A stretch of 64,000 nucleotides of DNA, taken from the NCBI GenBank assembly GCA_934754355.1, contig CAKVID010000003.1, forward strand, positions 146,153-210,152. Direction: 5' to 3'. This DNA comes from an uncultured Clostridia bacterium. GTDB lineage: Bacteria; Bacillota; Clostridia; Christensenellales; UBA1242. Position numbers and translations under genes: made by a program. This document shows positions 53,863 to 62,793 of this stretch, one piece after another. A model generated the notes under the pieces. The model had not been told where the DNA came from. It saw nothing but the letters and a program-made list of their open reading frames with translations, and did not search any database. Numbering within the stretch: the stretch's first letter is position 1; the number at the start of each line of letters is the position of its first letter.

Positions 53863-54040
53863 TTCCCATTCTGCCTTGTATCAAATTAAAATAAGTTTTG
53901 GTAATTAAGTCATCTAGTTTTTGATGTAAAGTTTTATACTTTATTGTAACAAATTTTTCGGATAATTCAAAATAATTTAGTATATATATAATATATTTTT
54001 TGTATATGATACTTTTTTATTCAATAAATAATTTTGGCAA

Positions 54041-54811
54041 TTAATTATTGTGTTTAGACCAATCAAGATTGTCTAATACATTTTTAACATTAAATATTGT
54101 GTTTGGAATTCTTTCTCCCTCGTCATTAACAATCTTATCTTGGATTGCTTGGAAGGTAAGAGTGAATGTAATTTCTACATTAGAATATTCATTTGTATAT
54201 TCTTTGCCAGGGAATTTGAATGTTCCATTAATAAATGAAACGGCATTACCTACGCCACCAGTATTAATAGGGCTAAGAGTTATATATTCTTGACCTGTTA
54301 CCTCGTCAATCTCTTTCTCTTTGCTACAGTAATAATAATATCCATCATCGAATTGTACCCAGCCATCAGTTGGGTTTTGTTCGGTTATATCTGTTCTAGT
54401 AGTAATAGAATATGCCAGGTCTCGCCTTATCAAATTTTCTATTTCTTTAGCCATTTTCTCACTACAACCATCTACTTCTACATCTAGAATTGCTCTAAGT
54501 AGAGCAGGGGTAGGATTAATAGTAGAAGATGTAACTTTGGCTATTGCTTGCATATCAATCCCAATGCCCGGAAGCAAGGTATCTCTGCCAGACTTAATAT
54601 TCATTACAAGATTACCCGCTCCATAAGTCTCATTATAATCTTTGTCTACCATTGCAACTCTTACTGGCCCGCCCATTATAAGAGTAACATTACTAGTTTG
54701 TTGTCCCGCAAAATACGCAAGAGTAGCACTAGCACACAAACATAGTACTAGTACCACACTCAAAATAAATATTATAATTGTTCCTCTATTTATTTTTTGC
54801 TCTTGAGTCAT
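54041..54811 (-). CDS. SipW-type exported protein (paralogue 3)
   Basis: 256 residues. The membrane segment (about 11-33) ends in ATLAYFAGQQTSN, followed by LIMGGPVRVAMVDKD, LLPGIGIDMQAIAKV, INGTFKFPGKEYTNEYSN and FTLTFQAIQDKI. It is the shortest member of the triplet and so best defines its core domain. Its upstream gap contains the flippase terminator, so it starts its own transcript that runs toward the other two. Confidence 0.75.
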   Translation of the reverse strand: MTQEQKINRGTIIIFILSVVLVLCLCASATLAYFAGQQTSNVTLIMGGPVRVAMVDKDYNETYGAGNLVMNIKSGRDTLLPGIGIDMQAIAKVTSSTINPTPALLRAILDVEVDGCSEKMAKEIENLIRRDLAYSITTRTDITEQNPTDGWVQFDDGYYYYCSKEKEIDEVTGQEYITLSPINTGGVGNAVSFINGTFKFPGKEYTNEYSNVEITFTLTFQAIQDKIVNDEGERIPNTIFNVKNVLDNLDWSKHNN

Positions 54812-54862
54812 TTAACTTCCCATTTTCCATTAATACTAATTATCTTCCCAAAATTAAAAAAA

Positions 54863-54916
54863 CGACACTTTGGGAACTTTAGCATACTACTATTAGTAGT
54901 ATAACCCAAAATGTCG
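54863..54916 (-). terminator. Terminator of the flippase-like gene
   Basis: CGACA.TTTGGG pairs with CCCAAA.TGTCG (one mismatch) and encloses TACTACT/AGTAGTA, a nested hairpin. T7 follows on the minus strand. Confidence 0.75.
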
Positions 54917-54965
54917 AAATATGTAAAACAAATTTACTAAAAAAGTATAAATAGATTAATTTTTA

Positions 54966-56336
54966 TTACTCGTCACTTTTCTTGTCTTCATTTTTGCTAT
55001 TATCATCGCTTTCCAATTCTTCTATAATTTCATCGGTAGAATTATCATTATTGTCATCATTATCTCCACTAATGTCACTATAATTAATTGGCTTTAATCC
55101 TTGCTTTTTGCGATGGAGCATATCTGAGAATAGTATAATTATACCTTGGAAGATATATAGGTAATATGTAAGAATTCTCCATATTAGTATTCCCCAGAAT
55201 AGTGTACCTTCGGTAAATAGTGAACCAAGTAGAGCATTGAAGGATAGTTCTGTTGCTCCTGTTCCACCAGGTAGAGGGAAGAAACATACCGCCATATCAC
55301 ATATGCAACATTTAGCCACAATTTCCCACCAGCCAACTACTGGCTCGGCGGTAAACGAGATGTATATAAAGTAAGCAATTATGGAATTGGAGATAATAGA
55401 ACCAATTGACGAAATTAGCACTCCAAGTACAGTCCATGGGCTTTTGGCAAATGTTCTCATGCAATATTGGTATTGCTTTACAAATCTTAATACTTTGACA
55501 AGTGCTTTCTTGTAGTCTTTAATAATGTGCATTTTGTGTAGTAATTTTAGTACTCCTACAACTAAAGACGCACCCCACTTCTTGGTTATAGACATAAATA
55601 ATACGAAAGAAAATAATAGAAGTGTTAGCCCTAATCCTACCCATGCACACACCATAACAAGTGTGCTAGTGTGGTAGTAAGGGGCATAGAATATAAGAAT
55701 AAATGCGCCAAGTAGAACAAATGCAATTTGCCATGCCATATATTTGGCTAGAGGTACTGCTGTTGCAATGTCTCCCGAATAGCCATTCTTCTTCATATAA
55801 TAAATTTCAAATGGCTGACCGCCCGAACCAAGAGGGGTTATATGGTCGTAATATCTACCAATTGTAGCCAATTTAAAAGAAAACCATGGTCGCCATTTTT
55901 TGGTCTTATTGTGTATTAGAATAGAAAATTTAAGAGTATTGAATATGCAAGTAATGAAATATAATCCAACCGCTATCCAAAGAAATCTCCACTTTGGCTT
56001 ATTTGCAAAAAGTTCACTTAGTGGCTTGACCCCACCTTGTTCTTTGGCAAAATTATAGAATACTGCAACAATCAATATTACATTGAATATGAAAAATAAG
56101 ATATTGAATATTTTTTTGCTTTTGGTTTTCTTTTTTGCCATTTTGTTCTGTGCTTTGTTTACAGTACTTTCAACAACTACATTTTCATTAATTTTTTTGG
56201 CTGCTGCAAAAAATATTCGACTATTATTCTCAATATTCGATTTGAATTTTTCTATTGAAGTCTTTCTAAAATGTGTAAGTTTATTTTTGGTGTTGACCCA
56301 GAAATTATTTTTACTTTCTTTTTTATCTTTCTTCAT
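54966..56336 (-). CDS. Flippase-like membrane protein (UPF0104/LPG synthase TM family)
   Basis: 456 residues. A basic N-terminal stretch of about 65 residues is followed by seven or eight membrane helices between about 75 and 410. LKFSILIHNKTKKWRPWFSF, GRYYDHITPLGSGGQPFEIY and FFPLPGGTGATELSFNAL are the family signature of the membrane domain shared with MprF. There is no catalytic lysyltransferase domain, so it is a lipid flippase-like protein, not a full MprF. The C-terminus is highly acidic and rich in asparagine and serine. Single gene with its own terminator. Confidence 0.85.
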   Translation of the reverse strand: MKKDKKESKNNFWVNTKNKLTHFRKTSIEKFKSNIENNSRIFFAAAKKINENVVVESTVNKAQNKMAKKKTKSKKIFNILFFIFNVILIVAVFYNFAKEQGGVKPLSELFANKPKWRFLWIAVGLYFITCIFNTLKFSILIHNKTKKWRPWFSFKLATIGRYYDHITPLGSGGQPFEIYYMKKNGYSGDIATAVPLAKYMAWQIAFVLLGAFILIFYAPYYHTSTLVMVCAWVGLGLTLLLFSFVLFMSITKKWGASLVVGVLKLLHKMHIIKDYKKALVKVLRFVKQYQYCMRTFAKSPWTVLGVLISSIGSIISNSIIAYFIYISFTAEPVVGWWEIVAKCCICDMAVCFFPLPGGTGATELSFNALLGSLFTEGTLFWGILIWRILTYYLYIFQGIIILFSDMLHRKKQGLKPINYSDISGDNDDNNDNSTDEIIEELESDDNSKNEDKKSDE

Positions 56337-56547
56337 AAAATTATCTATTAATTAACTATGTATTCTTGTATCTTAAAAAGTGTTAAATTATAAATGAGTA
56401 TACCATAAAGTACATAATCTACAAATTTCAATGTCAATTGTATCAAACTTTTTTACTTTTTCCAAGTGTTTTTGAATTTATTAGTAAATAGAATATGTAT
56501 AAATATTTATTGAACGACAAAATTTATTAATTTATGTACACTAATTC

Positions 56548-57246
56548 TTAGTCGTTGCCACATAATTCAAAGTATTTAACCACGCCACACATAATAGCAT
56601 AGGCTACTTTGTTTTGGTAGTTGGTACTATTTAATAATTTTTCTTCATTGGGATTAGATAGAAATCCACATTCTATTAGAACGGCAGTTGTTTTGCTTTC
56701 TTTTAGAATATAGAAATCTCCTTTGTTTGCACTGTCTCTTGCTCCATTTAATTGGTTTATTAATTGAGATTGAATATCTTCGGCAAATTTTTTGCCATTC
56801 TCGTCATCTTCTTGATAGAATGCTTGAGCACCACTTTCACTACTATTTTTGTAAGAATTACAATGAATAGATATGACCATATCTGCTTTGGCATTATCTA
56901 TTATCTCAATTCTTTTTGCCATGTCACTTGCTTTGAAATTAGTAGCATTAGCATCATAAAGTCCATTGCCGTCAGCCCTTGTAAGTACAACTTTGATGCC
57001 AAGAGTTTCCAAATATACTTTCAAAGTCTTTGCTATTTTAAGATTTATATCGCTTTCTTTTACCCCCGTAACACCTGTACTTCCATCATCTCTGCCACCA
57101 TGTCCAGCGTCAATCACAATTGTGTATTTTGGGCGTGGAATAGCCTTGCTTTCTACCACCGCTACAATTCCCACCGAACACAATATGCTAGCAGTAATAA
57201 GTGCAAGTGCGATTAATAAATTTTTAAGTTTAATAATTTTGAACAT
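56548..57246 (-). CDS. N-acetylmuramoyl-L-alanine amidase, CwlD-like
   Basis: 232 residues, amidase_3 family. An N-terminal signal anchor (about 8-30) is followed by IVIDAGHGGRDDGSTG with the first zinc histidine, VKESDINL with the glutamate ligand, ISIHCNSYKNSSE with the second histidine, and LIECGFLSNPNEEKLL with the catalytic glutamate. It cleaves the bond between muramic acid and the peptide. The size and signal anchor match CwlD, which in spore-formers makes muramic lactam for the cortex; no other sporulation gene lies here, so that role is inference. Confidence 0.9.
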   Translation of the reverse strand: MFKIIKLKNLLIALALITASILCSVGIVAVVESKAIPRPKYTIVIDAGHGGRDDGSTGVTGVKESDINLKIAKTLKVYLETLGIKVVLTRADGNGLYDANATNFKASDMAKRIEIIDNAKADMVISIHCNSYKNSSESGAQAFYQEDDENGKKFAEDIQSQLINQLNGARDSANKGDFYILKESKTTAVLIECGFLSNPNEEKLLNSTNYQNKVAYAIMCGVVKYFELCGND

Positions 57247-57354
57247 AGCATTTTTCCTCTATAATAGAATTTTAATATATTTATATGCACACCTTGTCCA
57301 ACTATATGATTTGTACTTGAAAATTGGTGTATACAATTTTTCTTTAGCAGGGTA

Positions 57355-57383
57355 TTGATTTCAAATATGTGGTATGGTATAAT
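57355..57383 (+). promoter_or_regulatory. Promoter of the 57414 gene
   Basis: TTGATT (57355-57360), 17-base spacer, TATAAT (57378-57383) with an extended TGG before it. It excludes starts upstream of about 57390. Confidence 0.7.
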
Positions 57384-57413
57384 TGTCTACGGATTATTAT
57401 GGGGGAAAATATT

Positions 57414-58151
57414 ATGGAGAAAAGTATTGAACAAATTATAACCGAAAAAGTAAATAGAGAAAGAGAAGCCATAACAGGTCTTAAAGGATTGATTGAAGAA
57501 ACCGAAGAAATGAAAGGATTTATTCCTTATCTAAGAGAAAGAAAAGAAAGTGGAATGATTGATAAATTAGGCTATTTTGATAATGCCACTCGTCTACAAA
57601 TAGATGCTTGTCGTGCAATGGAAGAAAAAATTGATGCTAGCAAAGAACTAATTGAGAAAAATAAACATTTCTATAATGTAAATCTTGATGTCCTTCTAGA
57701 CGCTATTGGTAAGAAATTGGATAGTAAGTATTCGTCTCGTTGGGGATATAGGAAAACTCCAGTTGTGAATATTGAGACATTTGAAAGAGAGGAAGAAGAA
57801 GATGACTTTACTTATACAGTTTATACTCAAACAGCGAAAGCAGGTTTCAAAACTAAACACCCACACAAATCTTTTATGTTGCCAGTAGTATGCTTGGGCG
57901 ATACAGAGTATATAAGAAGCAAAAACTATATTATGGCTGAAGAACATATTAATTTGCTTGGCGATAGAAATAATATAGGATTAATTGGTATAGAAGATGG
58001 CGAATTTGCTAGTCCAGAATGGCAAGATTTATTCTGGAAAGTGTATAGAGACCATTTGCTAAATATAGCGTATCAAATGCAATCTCAAGTAGATAGTAGA
58101 GAGGATAGATTGGCTCTTGAAGAGCAACTAATCAAAGAATTCGGAGAATAA
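57414..58151 (+). CDS. Hypothetical charged protein
   Basis: 245 residues from ATG 57414; GGGGG lies about 9 bases upstream. An ATG at 57399 is in frame but has almost no leader. The first half is helical and coiled-coil-like (VNREREAITGLKGLIEETEE), the second half has mixed strands (TYTVYTQTAKAGFKTKHPHK) and ends in a helix. No family is recognised and no membrane segment is seen. It stands alone between divergent cwlD and the mrnC operon. Confidence 0.65.
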   Translation: MEKSIEQIITEKVNREREAITGLKGLIEETEEMKGFIPYLRERKESGMIDKLGYFDNATRLQIDACRAMEEKIDASKELIEKNKHFYNVNLDVLLDAIGKKLDSKYSSRWGYRKTPVVNIETFEREEEEDDFTYTVYTQTAKAGFKTKHPHKSFMLPVVCLGDTEYIRSKNYIMAEEHINLLGDRNNIGLIGIEDGEFASPEWQDLFWKVYRDHLLNIAYQMQSQVDSREDRLALEEQLIKEFGE

Positions 58152-58440
58152 TTAAATTCATTGCTTCATATAATTATAGACTAAAGAAAATTGCTTGTGC
58201 TAGAAAAATTGAAAAAGGTTATTAGAAAATGATGGTGATTACCTCGATGTTTATCTGAGACTTGTTGGAGACAGAAATTTTGACAGGTAATATAGTCGTT
58301 TACACTTCTAGTAATTGACGGTAGTTATTTATTGGTATGGTTGAGAATAATATCTTAGATATGTATCCAAATAAGAAATTCAAAAGTAACGGAAGATAAT
58401 TTGGAATTGGTGATCACGATTTAATACATTAATTGTATAA
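58152..58440 (+). other. Decayed-looking gap before mrnC
   Basis: 394 bases between genes (58152-58545). A short open stretch near 58230-58277 encodes NDGDYLDVYLRLVGDRNFDR and a second near 58398-58427 encodes DNLELVITI, each interrupted by stops. They have coding-like character but no start. They could be gene remnants; nothing else is seen. Confidence 0.3.
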
Positions 58441-58441
58441 C

Positions 58442-58473
58442 TTCAGACAATTTGATTTGTCTGAATTTTTTTT
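58442..58473 (+). terminator. Terminator before mrnC
   Basis: TTCAGACAA pairs with TTGTCTGAA around six bases, followed by T8. Confidence 0.85.
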
Positions 58474-58545
58474 GGCTTTAAATACTTTTTTATATTTGCA
58501 TTTTGTGTTAAAATATTAATTGTAAATAATTAAAGGATTGATTAG

Positions 58546-58953
58546 ATGTTTGATTTAGACAATTTAGAAGAGAAAGAAGCAAGAAACTTAAGTCCACAAG
58601 TATTAGCCTTTGTAGGCGATGGTGTATACTCCATGTATATTCGTCACAAGATTGTAATAACCGAGAAATTATCTGGCAAAGAATTGCATGCAAGAGTAAT
58701 TAATTTTGTCAAGGCATCAGGACAGAGTAATTTTATTAGTAAATTACTTCCATTGTTATCTGAAGAAGAATTACATGTATTTAAGCGTGCTAGAAATCAT
58801 AAAACATTATCTCAGAGTAAGAATGCGGATATTGTAGATTACAAGAGGGCGACGGGATTAGAAGCGCTACTTGGTTATTTGTATTTAAGTGGTAAGATAG
58901 ATAGGCTGAATGAAATATTGAAAATGTGTATTGGAGAGAGTAATGAAAATTAA
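58546..58953 (+). CDS. mrnC: Mini-ribonuclease III
   Basis: 135 residues. It processes 23S rRNA precursors as a dimer of RNase III catalytic domains without a dsRNA-binding domain. VLAFVGDGVYSMYIRHKI carries the RNase III signature, and GLEALLGYLYLSGKIDRL carries the second acidic cluster. The gene leads an operon: its end overlaps the ribosome binding site and start of rlmB by 11 bases. Order mrnC-rlmB-sigma factor is as in Bacillus, where cysS precedes it; cysS is absent here. Confidence 0.93.
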   Translation: MFDLDNLEEKEARNLSPQVLAFVGDGVYSMYIRHKIVITEKLSGKELHARVINFVKASGQSNFISKLLPLLSEEELHVFKRARNHKTLSQSKNADIVDYKRATGLEALLGYLYLSGKIDRLNEILKMCIGESNEN

Positions 58954-59665
58954 GGGTAGAAATGCAGTAAGAGAAGCATTAAATAGCGATGTTAATATAT
59001 TGAAGATTATGGCAAGTAATTCTTCAAGGGATAAAGTACTACTAGATATTTTAGATTTGGCAAAAAGAAAAAATGTAAAAATTCAATATCTAGATAATAG
59101 ACTACTAGACAAAGAGTGCGAGAATAATCAAGGAATAATTGCCGAGACTAGTGATTTTAAATATTCTAGTGTGGAAGATATTTTGCAAGTAGCAATTGAT
59201 AAAAATAAAAATCACTTTATATTAATTCTAGATGGAATAGAAGACCCGCATAATTTTGGCTCAATAATTAGAGTAGCGGAATGTTTGGGTGTTGATGGAA
59301 TTATTATCTCCAAAAATCGTGCTTGTCCTGTAACGGATACTGTAAGCAAAGTGAGTGCTGGAGCAATAGAGCATATCAAGATTGCCAAAGTTACTAATAT
59401 CAATACTGAGATAGAGAGACTTAAAGAGAAGAATATTTGGGTGTATGCTTGCGAACTTGGTGGCGAAGATTTGGATAGTGCTAATCTATCTGGAAATATA
59501 GCAATTGTTATGGGGAGTGAAGGCAAGGGTGTTAGCGCTCTTACTAGAAAACTTTGTGATGGTGTTGTTACAATGCAGATGTATGGCAAGGTAAATTCTT
59601 TGAATGTTTCAGTTGCCACTGGTATTGTTTTATATGAGATTGTGAGGAAGAATAGAATTGACTGA
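58943..59665 (+). CDS. rlmB: 23S rRNA 2'-O-methyltransferase RlmB
   Basis: 240 residues from ATG 58943 with GGAGAG upstream. SPOUT family TrmH-like enzyme that methylates the ribose of a 23S rRNA guanosine. A small N-terminal substrate-binding domain starts IKGRNAVREAL. The catalytic domain contains LDGIEDPHNFGSIIRVAECL (motif 1), VMGSEGKGVSALTR (motif 2) and VNSLNVSVATGIVLYEIVR (motif 3, knotted cofactor site). It overlaps mrnC and the sigma factor gene, so the three are translated together. Confidence 0.93.
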   Translation: MKIKGRNAVREALNSDVNILKIMASNSSRDKVLLDILDLAKRKNVKIQYLDNRLLDKECENNQGIIAETSDFKYSSVEDILQVAIDKNKNHFILILDGIEDPHNFGSIIRVAECLGVDGIIISKNRACPVTDTVSKVSAGAIEHIKIAKVTNINTEIERLKEKNIWVYACELGGEDLDSANLSGNIAIVMGSEGKGVSALTRKLCDGVVTMQMYGKVNSLNVSVATGIVLYEIVRKNRID

Positions 59666-60218
59666 TGAAGAATTAATTTTGATAGAAAATGCCAAGAACG
59701 GTGACCAAACTGCCATAAATAAGATATTTCTTGACAAAAACATATTAATTACACAAATAGCGAAGAAGTATTTTATAATGGGCGGAGATTTAGATGATAT
59801 AATCCAAGAAGGCAGATTTGGACTATACAAGGCTATTAATATTTTTGATAAAACCAAGTGTGATAATTTCTCTGCTTTTGCAAGTAAGATAATAGAGCGA
59901 GAAATTATATCGGCAATTAGGAGAGAGAACACTGGCAAAAATCAAGTGCTGGATAGTAGTGAATTTGTAGATAGTGATGATATCTTGCATAGCCAAAATT
60001 ATCCCGAACAAGATTTGATTTTGGCAGAAAGATTTAGAGAAATCAAAGACAATATGTTTAGCAAATTAAGTGATTTTGAGAGACAAGTTTTTGATTATTA
60101 TCTTCAAGAATATTCTTATCTAGATATTGCCAAAATTCTAGACAAGACACCCAAGACAATAGATAACGCACTAACTAGAATTAAATTAAAGTTGACAGCG
60201 ATTAAGGAGGATTTATGA
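59658..60218 (+). CDS. sigH: Sigma-70 family factor, SigH-like
   Basis: 186 residues. Region 2 shows GDLDDIIQEGRFGLYKAIN and FSAFASKIIEREIISAIRRE; region 4 shows LSDFERQVFDYYLQEYSYLDIA followed by LDKTPKTIDNALTRIK. Size and position after rlmB match SigH of Bacillus and Clostridium, which drives competence or early sporulation genes. The yacP (NYN nuclease) gene that lies between them in Bacillus is absent. The start is a TTG at 59658 that overlaps rlmB by eight bases, with GAGGAA upstream; no in-frame ATG is near. It overlaps dnaX by four bases. Confidence 0.8.
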   Translation: MTDEELILIENAKNGDQTAINKIFLDKNILITQIAKKYFIMGGDLDDIIQEGRFGLYKAINIFDKTKCDNFSAFASKIIEREIISAIRRENTGKNQVLDSSEFVDSDDILHSQNYPEQDLILAERFREIKDNMFSKLSDFERQVFDYYLQEYSYLDIAKILDKTPKTIDNALTRIKLKLTAIKEDL

Positions 60219-61363
60219 GTTATACAGCATTATATAGAAAGTATAGGTCACAGAGTTTTGATGAGATTGTAGGACAAAAACATATTATTACATCTCTTAC
60301 AAATCAAATTAAAAATGGAACTGTTGGACACGCTTATCTTTTTACTGGTACAAGAGGAACAGGTAAGACTAGTATTGCCAAAATATTTGCCAAAGCGATT
60401 AATTGCGAGCATGGCAAAAATGGCAATCCTTGTAATAAGTGTGAGATATGCAAATCAATTACTGCTGGCACTAATGTAGATATCATGGAGATTGATGCTG
60501 CTAGTAATAATAGAGTTGATGAGATAAGAGAATTGCGTGAGAAAGTTAAATATCCTCCTGTATCTTGTAAATACAAAGTATATATTATTGACGAAGTTCA
60601 TATGCTTACAGATAGTGCTTTCAATGCATTACTTAAGACGCTGGAAGAACCGCCAGCATATGTTGTGTTTATTTTGGCTACAACCGAAGTTCAGAAGTTG
60701 CCAGCAACTATTCTTAGTCGTTGCCTAAGATTTGATTTTAAATTGCTTACAGACGAAGAATTGGAAAATCATCTAAAATATGTATTTGATGATAGCAAGA
60801 TAAAGTACGAAAAAGAAGCATTGAGTTTGCTTGCTAAACTTGGTGCTGGAAGTGTAAGAGATACTCTGTCTATTGCTGATATGTGTGTGGCATATTCTAA
60901 TAGAAATGTTACATATCAATCTGTAATTGAAGCAGTAGGAATGACAGATAGACAAACTCTTAAAGAAATAACAAAATGTTTACTTGAGGGTAATCAGGGC
61001 GAATTGCTTTCTACAATTAATAAAGTATCAAGCCTTGGCAAAAATCTAACTCAATTGGCCAAAGATATGGTTACTTTCGTTAGAGATATTTTGGTTACAA
61101 AATCTTGTAAAGACTATAAAAATATTCTTAAATTGCCAGCCGACCAAATTAAAGATTTGGAAGAACTAGCAGGTCTTACAACTAATGAGAAATTAATAGA
61201 AATATTAAATAAATTAAGTTCGCTAGACAATGAATTTAGATATACAAATAACCCTAGAAATTTGCTTGAAATAACTTTGGTTTCCTTGTGTAATTTTGAG
61301 ATGACAGAACTTAATGAATTGAAGATGTCTATCAAGAGTTTGGAGAGGAAAATTACAAAATAA
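60215..61363 (+). CDS. dnaX: DNA polymerase III gamma subunit (short DnaX)
   Basis: 382 residues; clamp-loader ATPase. LFTGTRGTGKTSIAK is the P-loop, CEHGKNGNPCNKCEIC the zinc module, YIIDEVHMLTDSAFNALLKT the Walker B region, ATTEVQKLPATILSRCLRFD the sensor and arginine finger. Domains I-III are complete and end near residue 365. Full-length DnaX is usually about 550 residues because of a tau tail; here that part is missing and a 120-residue gene 13 bases downstream looks like it. It is coupled to the sigma factor gene by a four-base overlap. Confidence 0.92.
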   Translation: MSYTALYRKYRSQSFDEIVGQKHIITSLTNQIKNGTVGHAYLFTGTRGTGKTSIAKIFAKAINCEHGKNGNPCNKCEICKSITAGTNVDIMEIDAASNNRVDEIRELREKVKYPPVSCKYKVYIIDEVHMLTDSAFNALLKTLEEPPAYVVFILATTEVQKLPATILSRCLRFDFKLLTDEELENHLKYVFDDSKIKYEKEALSLLAKLGAGSVRDTLSIADMCVAYSNRNVTYQSVIEAVGMTDRQTLKEITKCLLEGNQGELLSTINKVSSLGKNLTQLAKDMVTFVRDILVTKSCKDYKNILKLPADQIKDLEELAGLTTNEKLIEILNKLSSLDNEFRYTNNPRNLLEITLVSLCNFEMTELNELKMSIKSLERKITK

Positions 61364-61376
61364 TAGAGGATAAATT

Positions 61377-61739
61377 ATGGCAGATATTAATTCAATTTTT
61401 AAGTCTGATTTAGATGAAAATCAGAAACACGCTAGGCTTCTTTTTGGTAGACTTCTTATATCTCTTAGAAATAACGACTATATGAAAATTTATTCTCTTA
61501 TGAGTGGTGTTACTGACCAAAAATTTGATGGTAATGTCTTGACGCTAATAGTTTCTGACAATAACTCATATTTAATGTTAAATAATAATGGAGACATTGA
61601 AGATATGAATGCTCTACTAGAAAGTATTGAGAGTGGGGTTAAAATCAAGTTGGAAAGTAACAGTGCCAAAGAATTTGATGAGTATAAATTTGAAGAATAT
61701 TTGAAAGAAGAATTTGGCAAAATTTTAACAATTAAGTAA
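61377..61739 (+). CDS. Separate DnaX C-terminal (tau-like) domain
   Basis: 120 residues with its own AGAGGATAA site and ATG. The sequence LLISLRNNDYMKIYSLMSGV, followed by DGNVLTLIVSDNNSY and an amphipathic helix-strand end, resembles the C-terminal domain of Firmicutes DnaX that contacts the polymerase alpha subunit. It is not in frame with dnaX (+1 relative to it), and two stops separate them. I infer that the clamp loader here has a split tau. An unrelated small protein is the alternative. Confidence 0.55.
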   Translation: MADINSIFKSDLDENQKHARLLFGRLLISLRNNDYMKIYSLMSGVTDQKFDGNVLTLIVSDNNSYLMLNNNGDIEDMNALLESIESGVKIKLESNSAKEFDEYKFEEYLKEEFGKILTIK

Positions 61740-61854
61740 TTAATTGATTTTATTAAAGAAGATATATTATTGTCATCAAAAAAAGTTTGACATTTTACAT
61801 ATTTATTAATAAACTAAAATAGAAAAATAACATATATAATTTGGAGGTAATTTT

Positions 61855-62196
61855 ATGTACAAAGGTGGCATGGGATTTGGTGGTGGCATGAATATGCAAT
61901 CACTTATGAAACAAGCACAGAAGATGCAAGCAGAAATGCAAGCGAAAATGGAAGAGGCAGAGAGTACTCTTGAGAATTCTACATTTACAGGAACAAGTGG
62001 TGGTGGAATGGTAGAAGTAACTTGTACTGGACATAAGAAAATAACTGCAGTATCAATTAAGCCAGAGATAGTTGACCCAGACGATATTGAAATGCTTGAA
62101 GATTTGATAATTGCGGCAACTAACGATGCTTTGGAACAAGCAGACAAATTGGAGAAATCTCTTAAGGGAGACAATCCGGGAATGATGGGTTTCTAA
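61855..62196 (+). CDS. ybaB: YbaB/EbfC nucleoid-associated protein
   Basis: 113 residues. It binds DNA as a dimer. FGGGMNMQSLMKQAQKMQAE begins the helical arm, TGTSGGGMVEVTCTGHKKIT the central sheet, and EMLEDLIIAATNDALEQADK the final helix. GGAGGT precedes the ATG. It lies between dnaX and recR, the classical order, and a gap of 115 bases follows the tau-like gene. Confidence 0.95.
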   Translation: MYKGGMGFGGGMNMQSLMKQAQKMQAEMQAKMEEAESTLENSTFTGTSGGGMVEVTCTGHKKITAVSIKPEIVDPDDIEMLEDLIIAATNDALEQADKLEKSLKGDNPGMMGF

Positions 62197-62197
62197 T

Positions 62198-62782
62198 ATG
62201 AATAATATAAGTAGTATGGAAAGGCTTGTGTACTTCTTTTCTTTGCTACCGGGTGTCGGCAAGAAAACGGCCGAAAGATATGCGTACAAAGTATTAGATA
62301 TGGAATTAGAAGATGTAGAACAATTCGCCAAAAGTCTGGTTGATGCCAAGAAAAATATTAAGTTCTGCACCAAGTGTGGCAATTTTACTGAGAATGATAT
62401 TTGCGATATTTGCAAGAATAGAAAGTCAGATGTAATATGCGTGGTCAAAGAACCCAAAGATATTGTTGCCATTGAGAAATCTAAGAACGCTAATTATTTG
62501 TATCATGTCTTGCATGGTACTATTAGTCCAATGGAAAATCGTGGGCCAAATGATATTCGTATCAAAGAATTGATGTCTAGACTAGATGGTATTAGCGAAG
62601 TAATCCTTGCAACCAATCCCGATGTTGAAGGCGAAGTTACAGCCAATTATATAGCCAAACTTATCAAGCCTTTTGGAATTAAAGTAACAAGACTTGCAAC
62701 GGGAATACAAATGGGCAGTGACTTGCAGTATGCAGACGAAGTAACTTTAACTAAAGCCCTAGAAGATAGAAAACAAATGTAA
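62198..62782 (+). CDS. recR: Recombination protein RecR
   Basis: 194 residues; loads RecA at gaps with RecF/RecO. The helix-hairpin-helix region LLPGVGKKTAERYAYKVL, the zinc finger CTKCGNFTENDICDIC, and the TOPRIM domain (VVKEPKDIVAIEKSKNANYL, EVILATNPDVEGEVTANY) are complete. It starts one base after the ybaB stop, so the two are coupled. Length is usual. Confidence 0.96.
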   Translation: MNNISSMERLVYFFSLLPGVGKKTAERYAYKVLDMELEDVEQFAKSLVDAKKNIKFCTKCGNFTENDICDICKNRKSDVICVVKEPKDIVAIEKSKNANYLYHVLHGTISPMENRGPNDIRIKELMSRLDGISEVILATNPDVEGEVTANYIAKLIKPFGIKVTRLATGIQMGSDLQYADEVTLTKALEDRKQM

Positions 62783-62793
62783 AATCTAAAATA

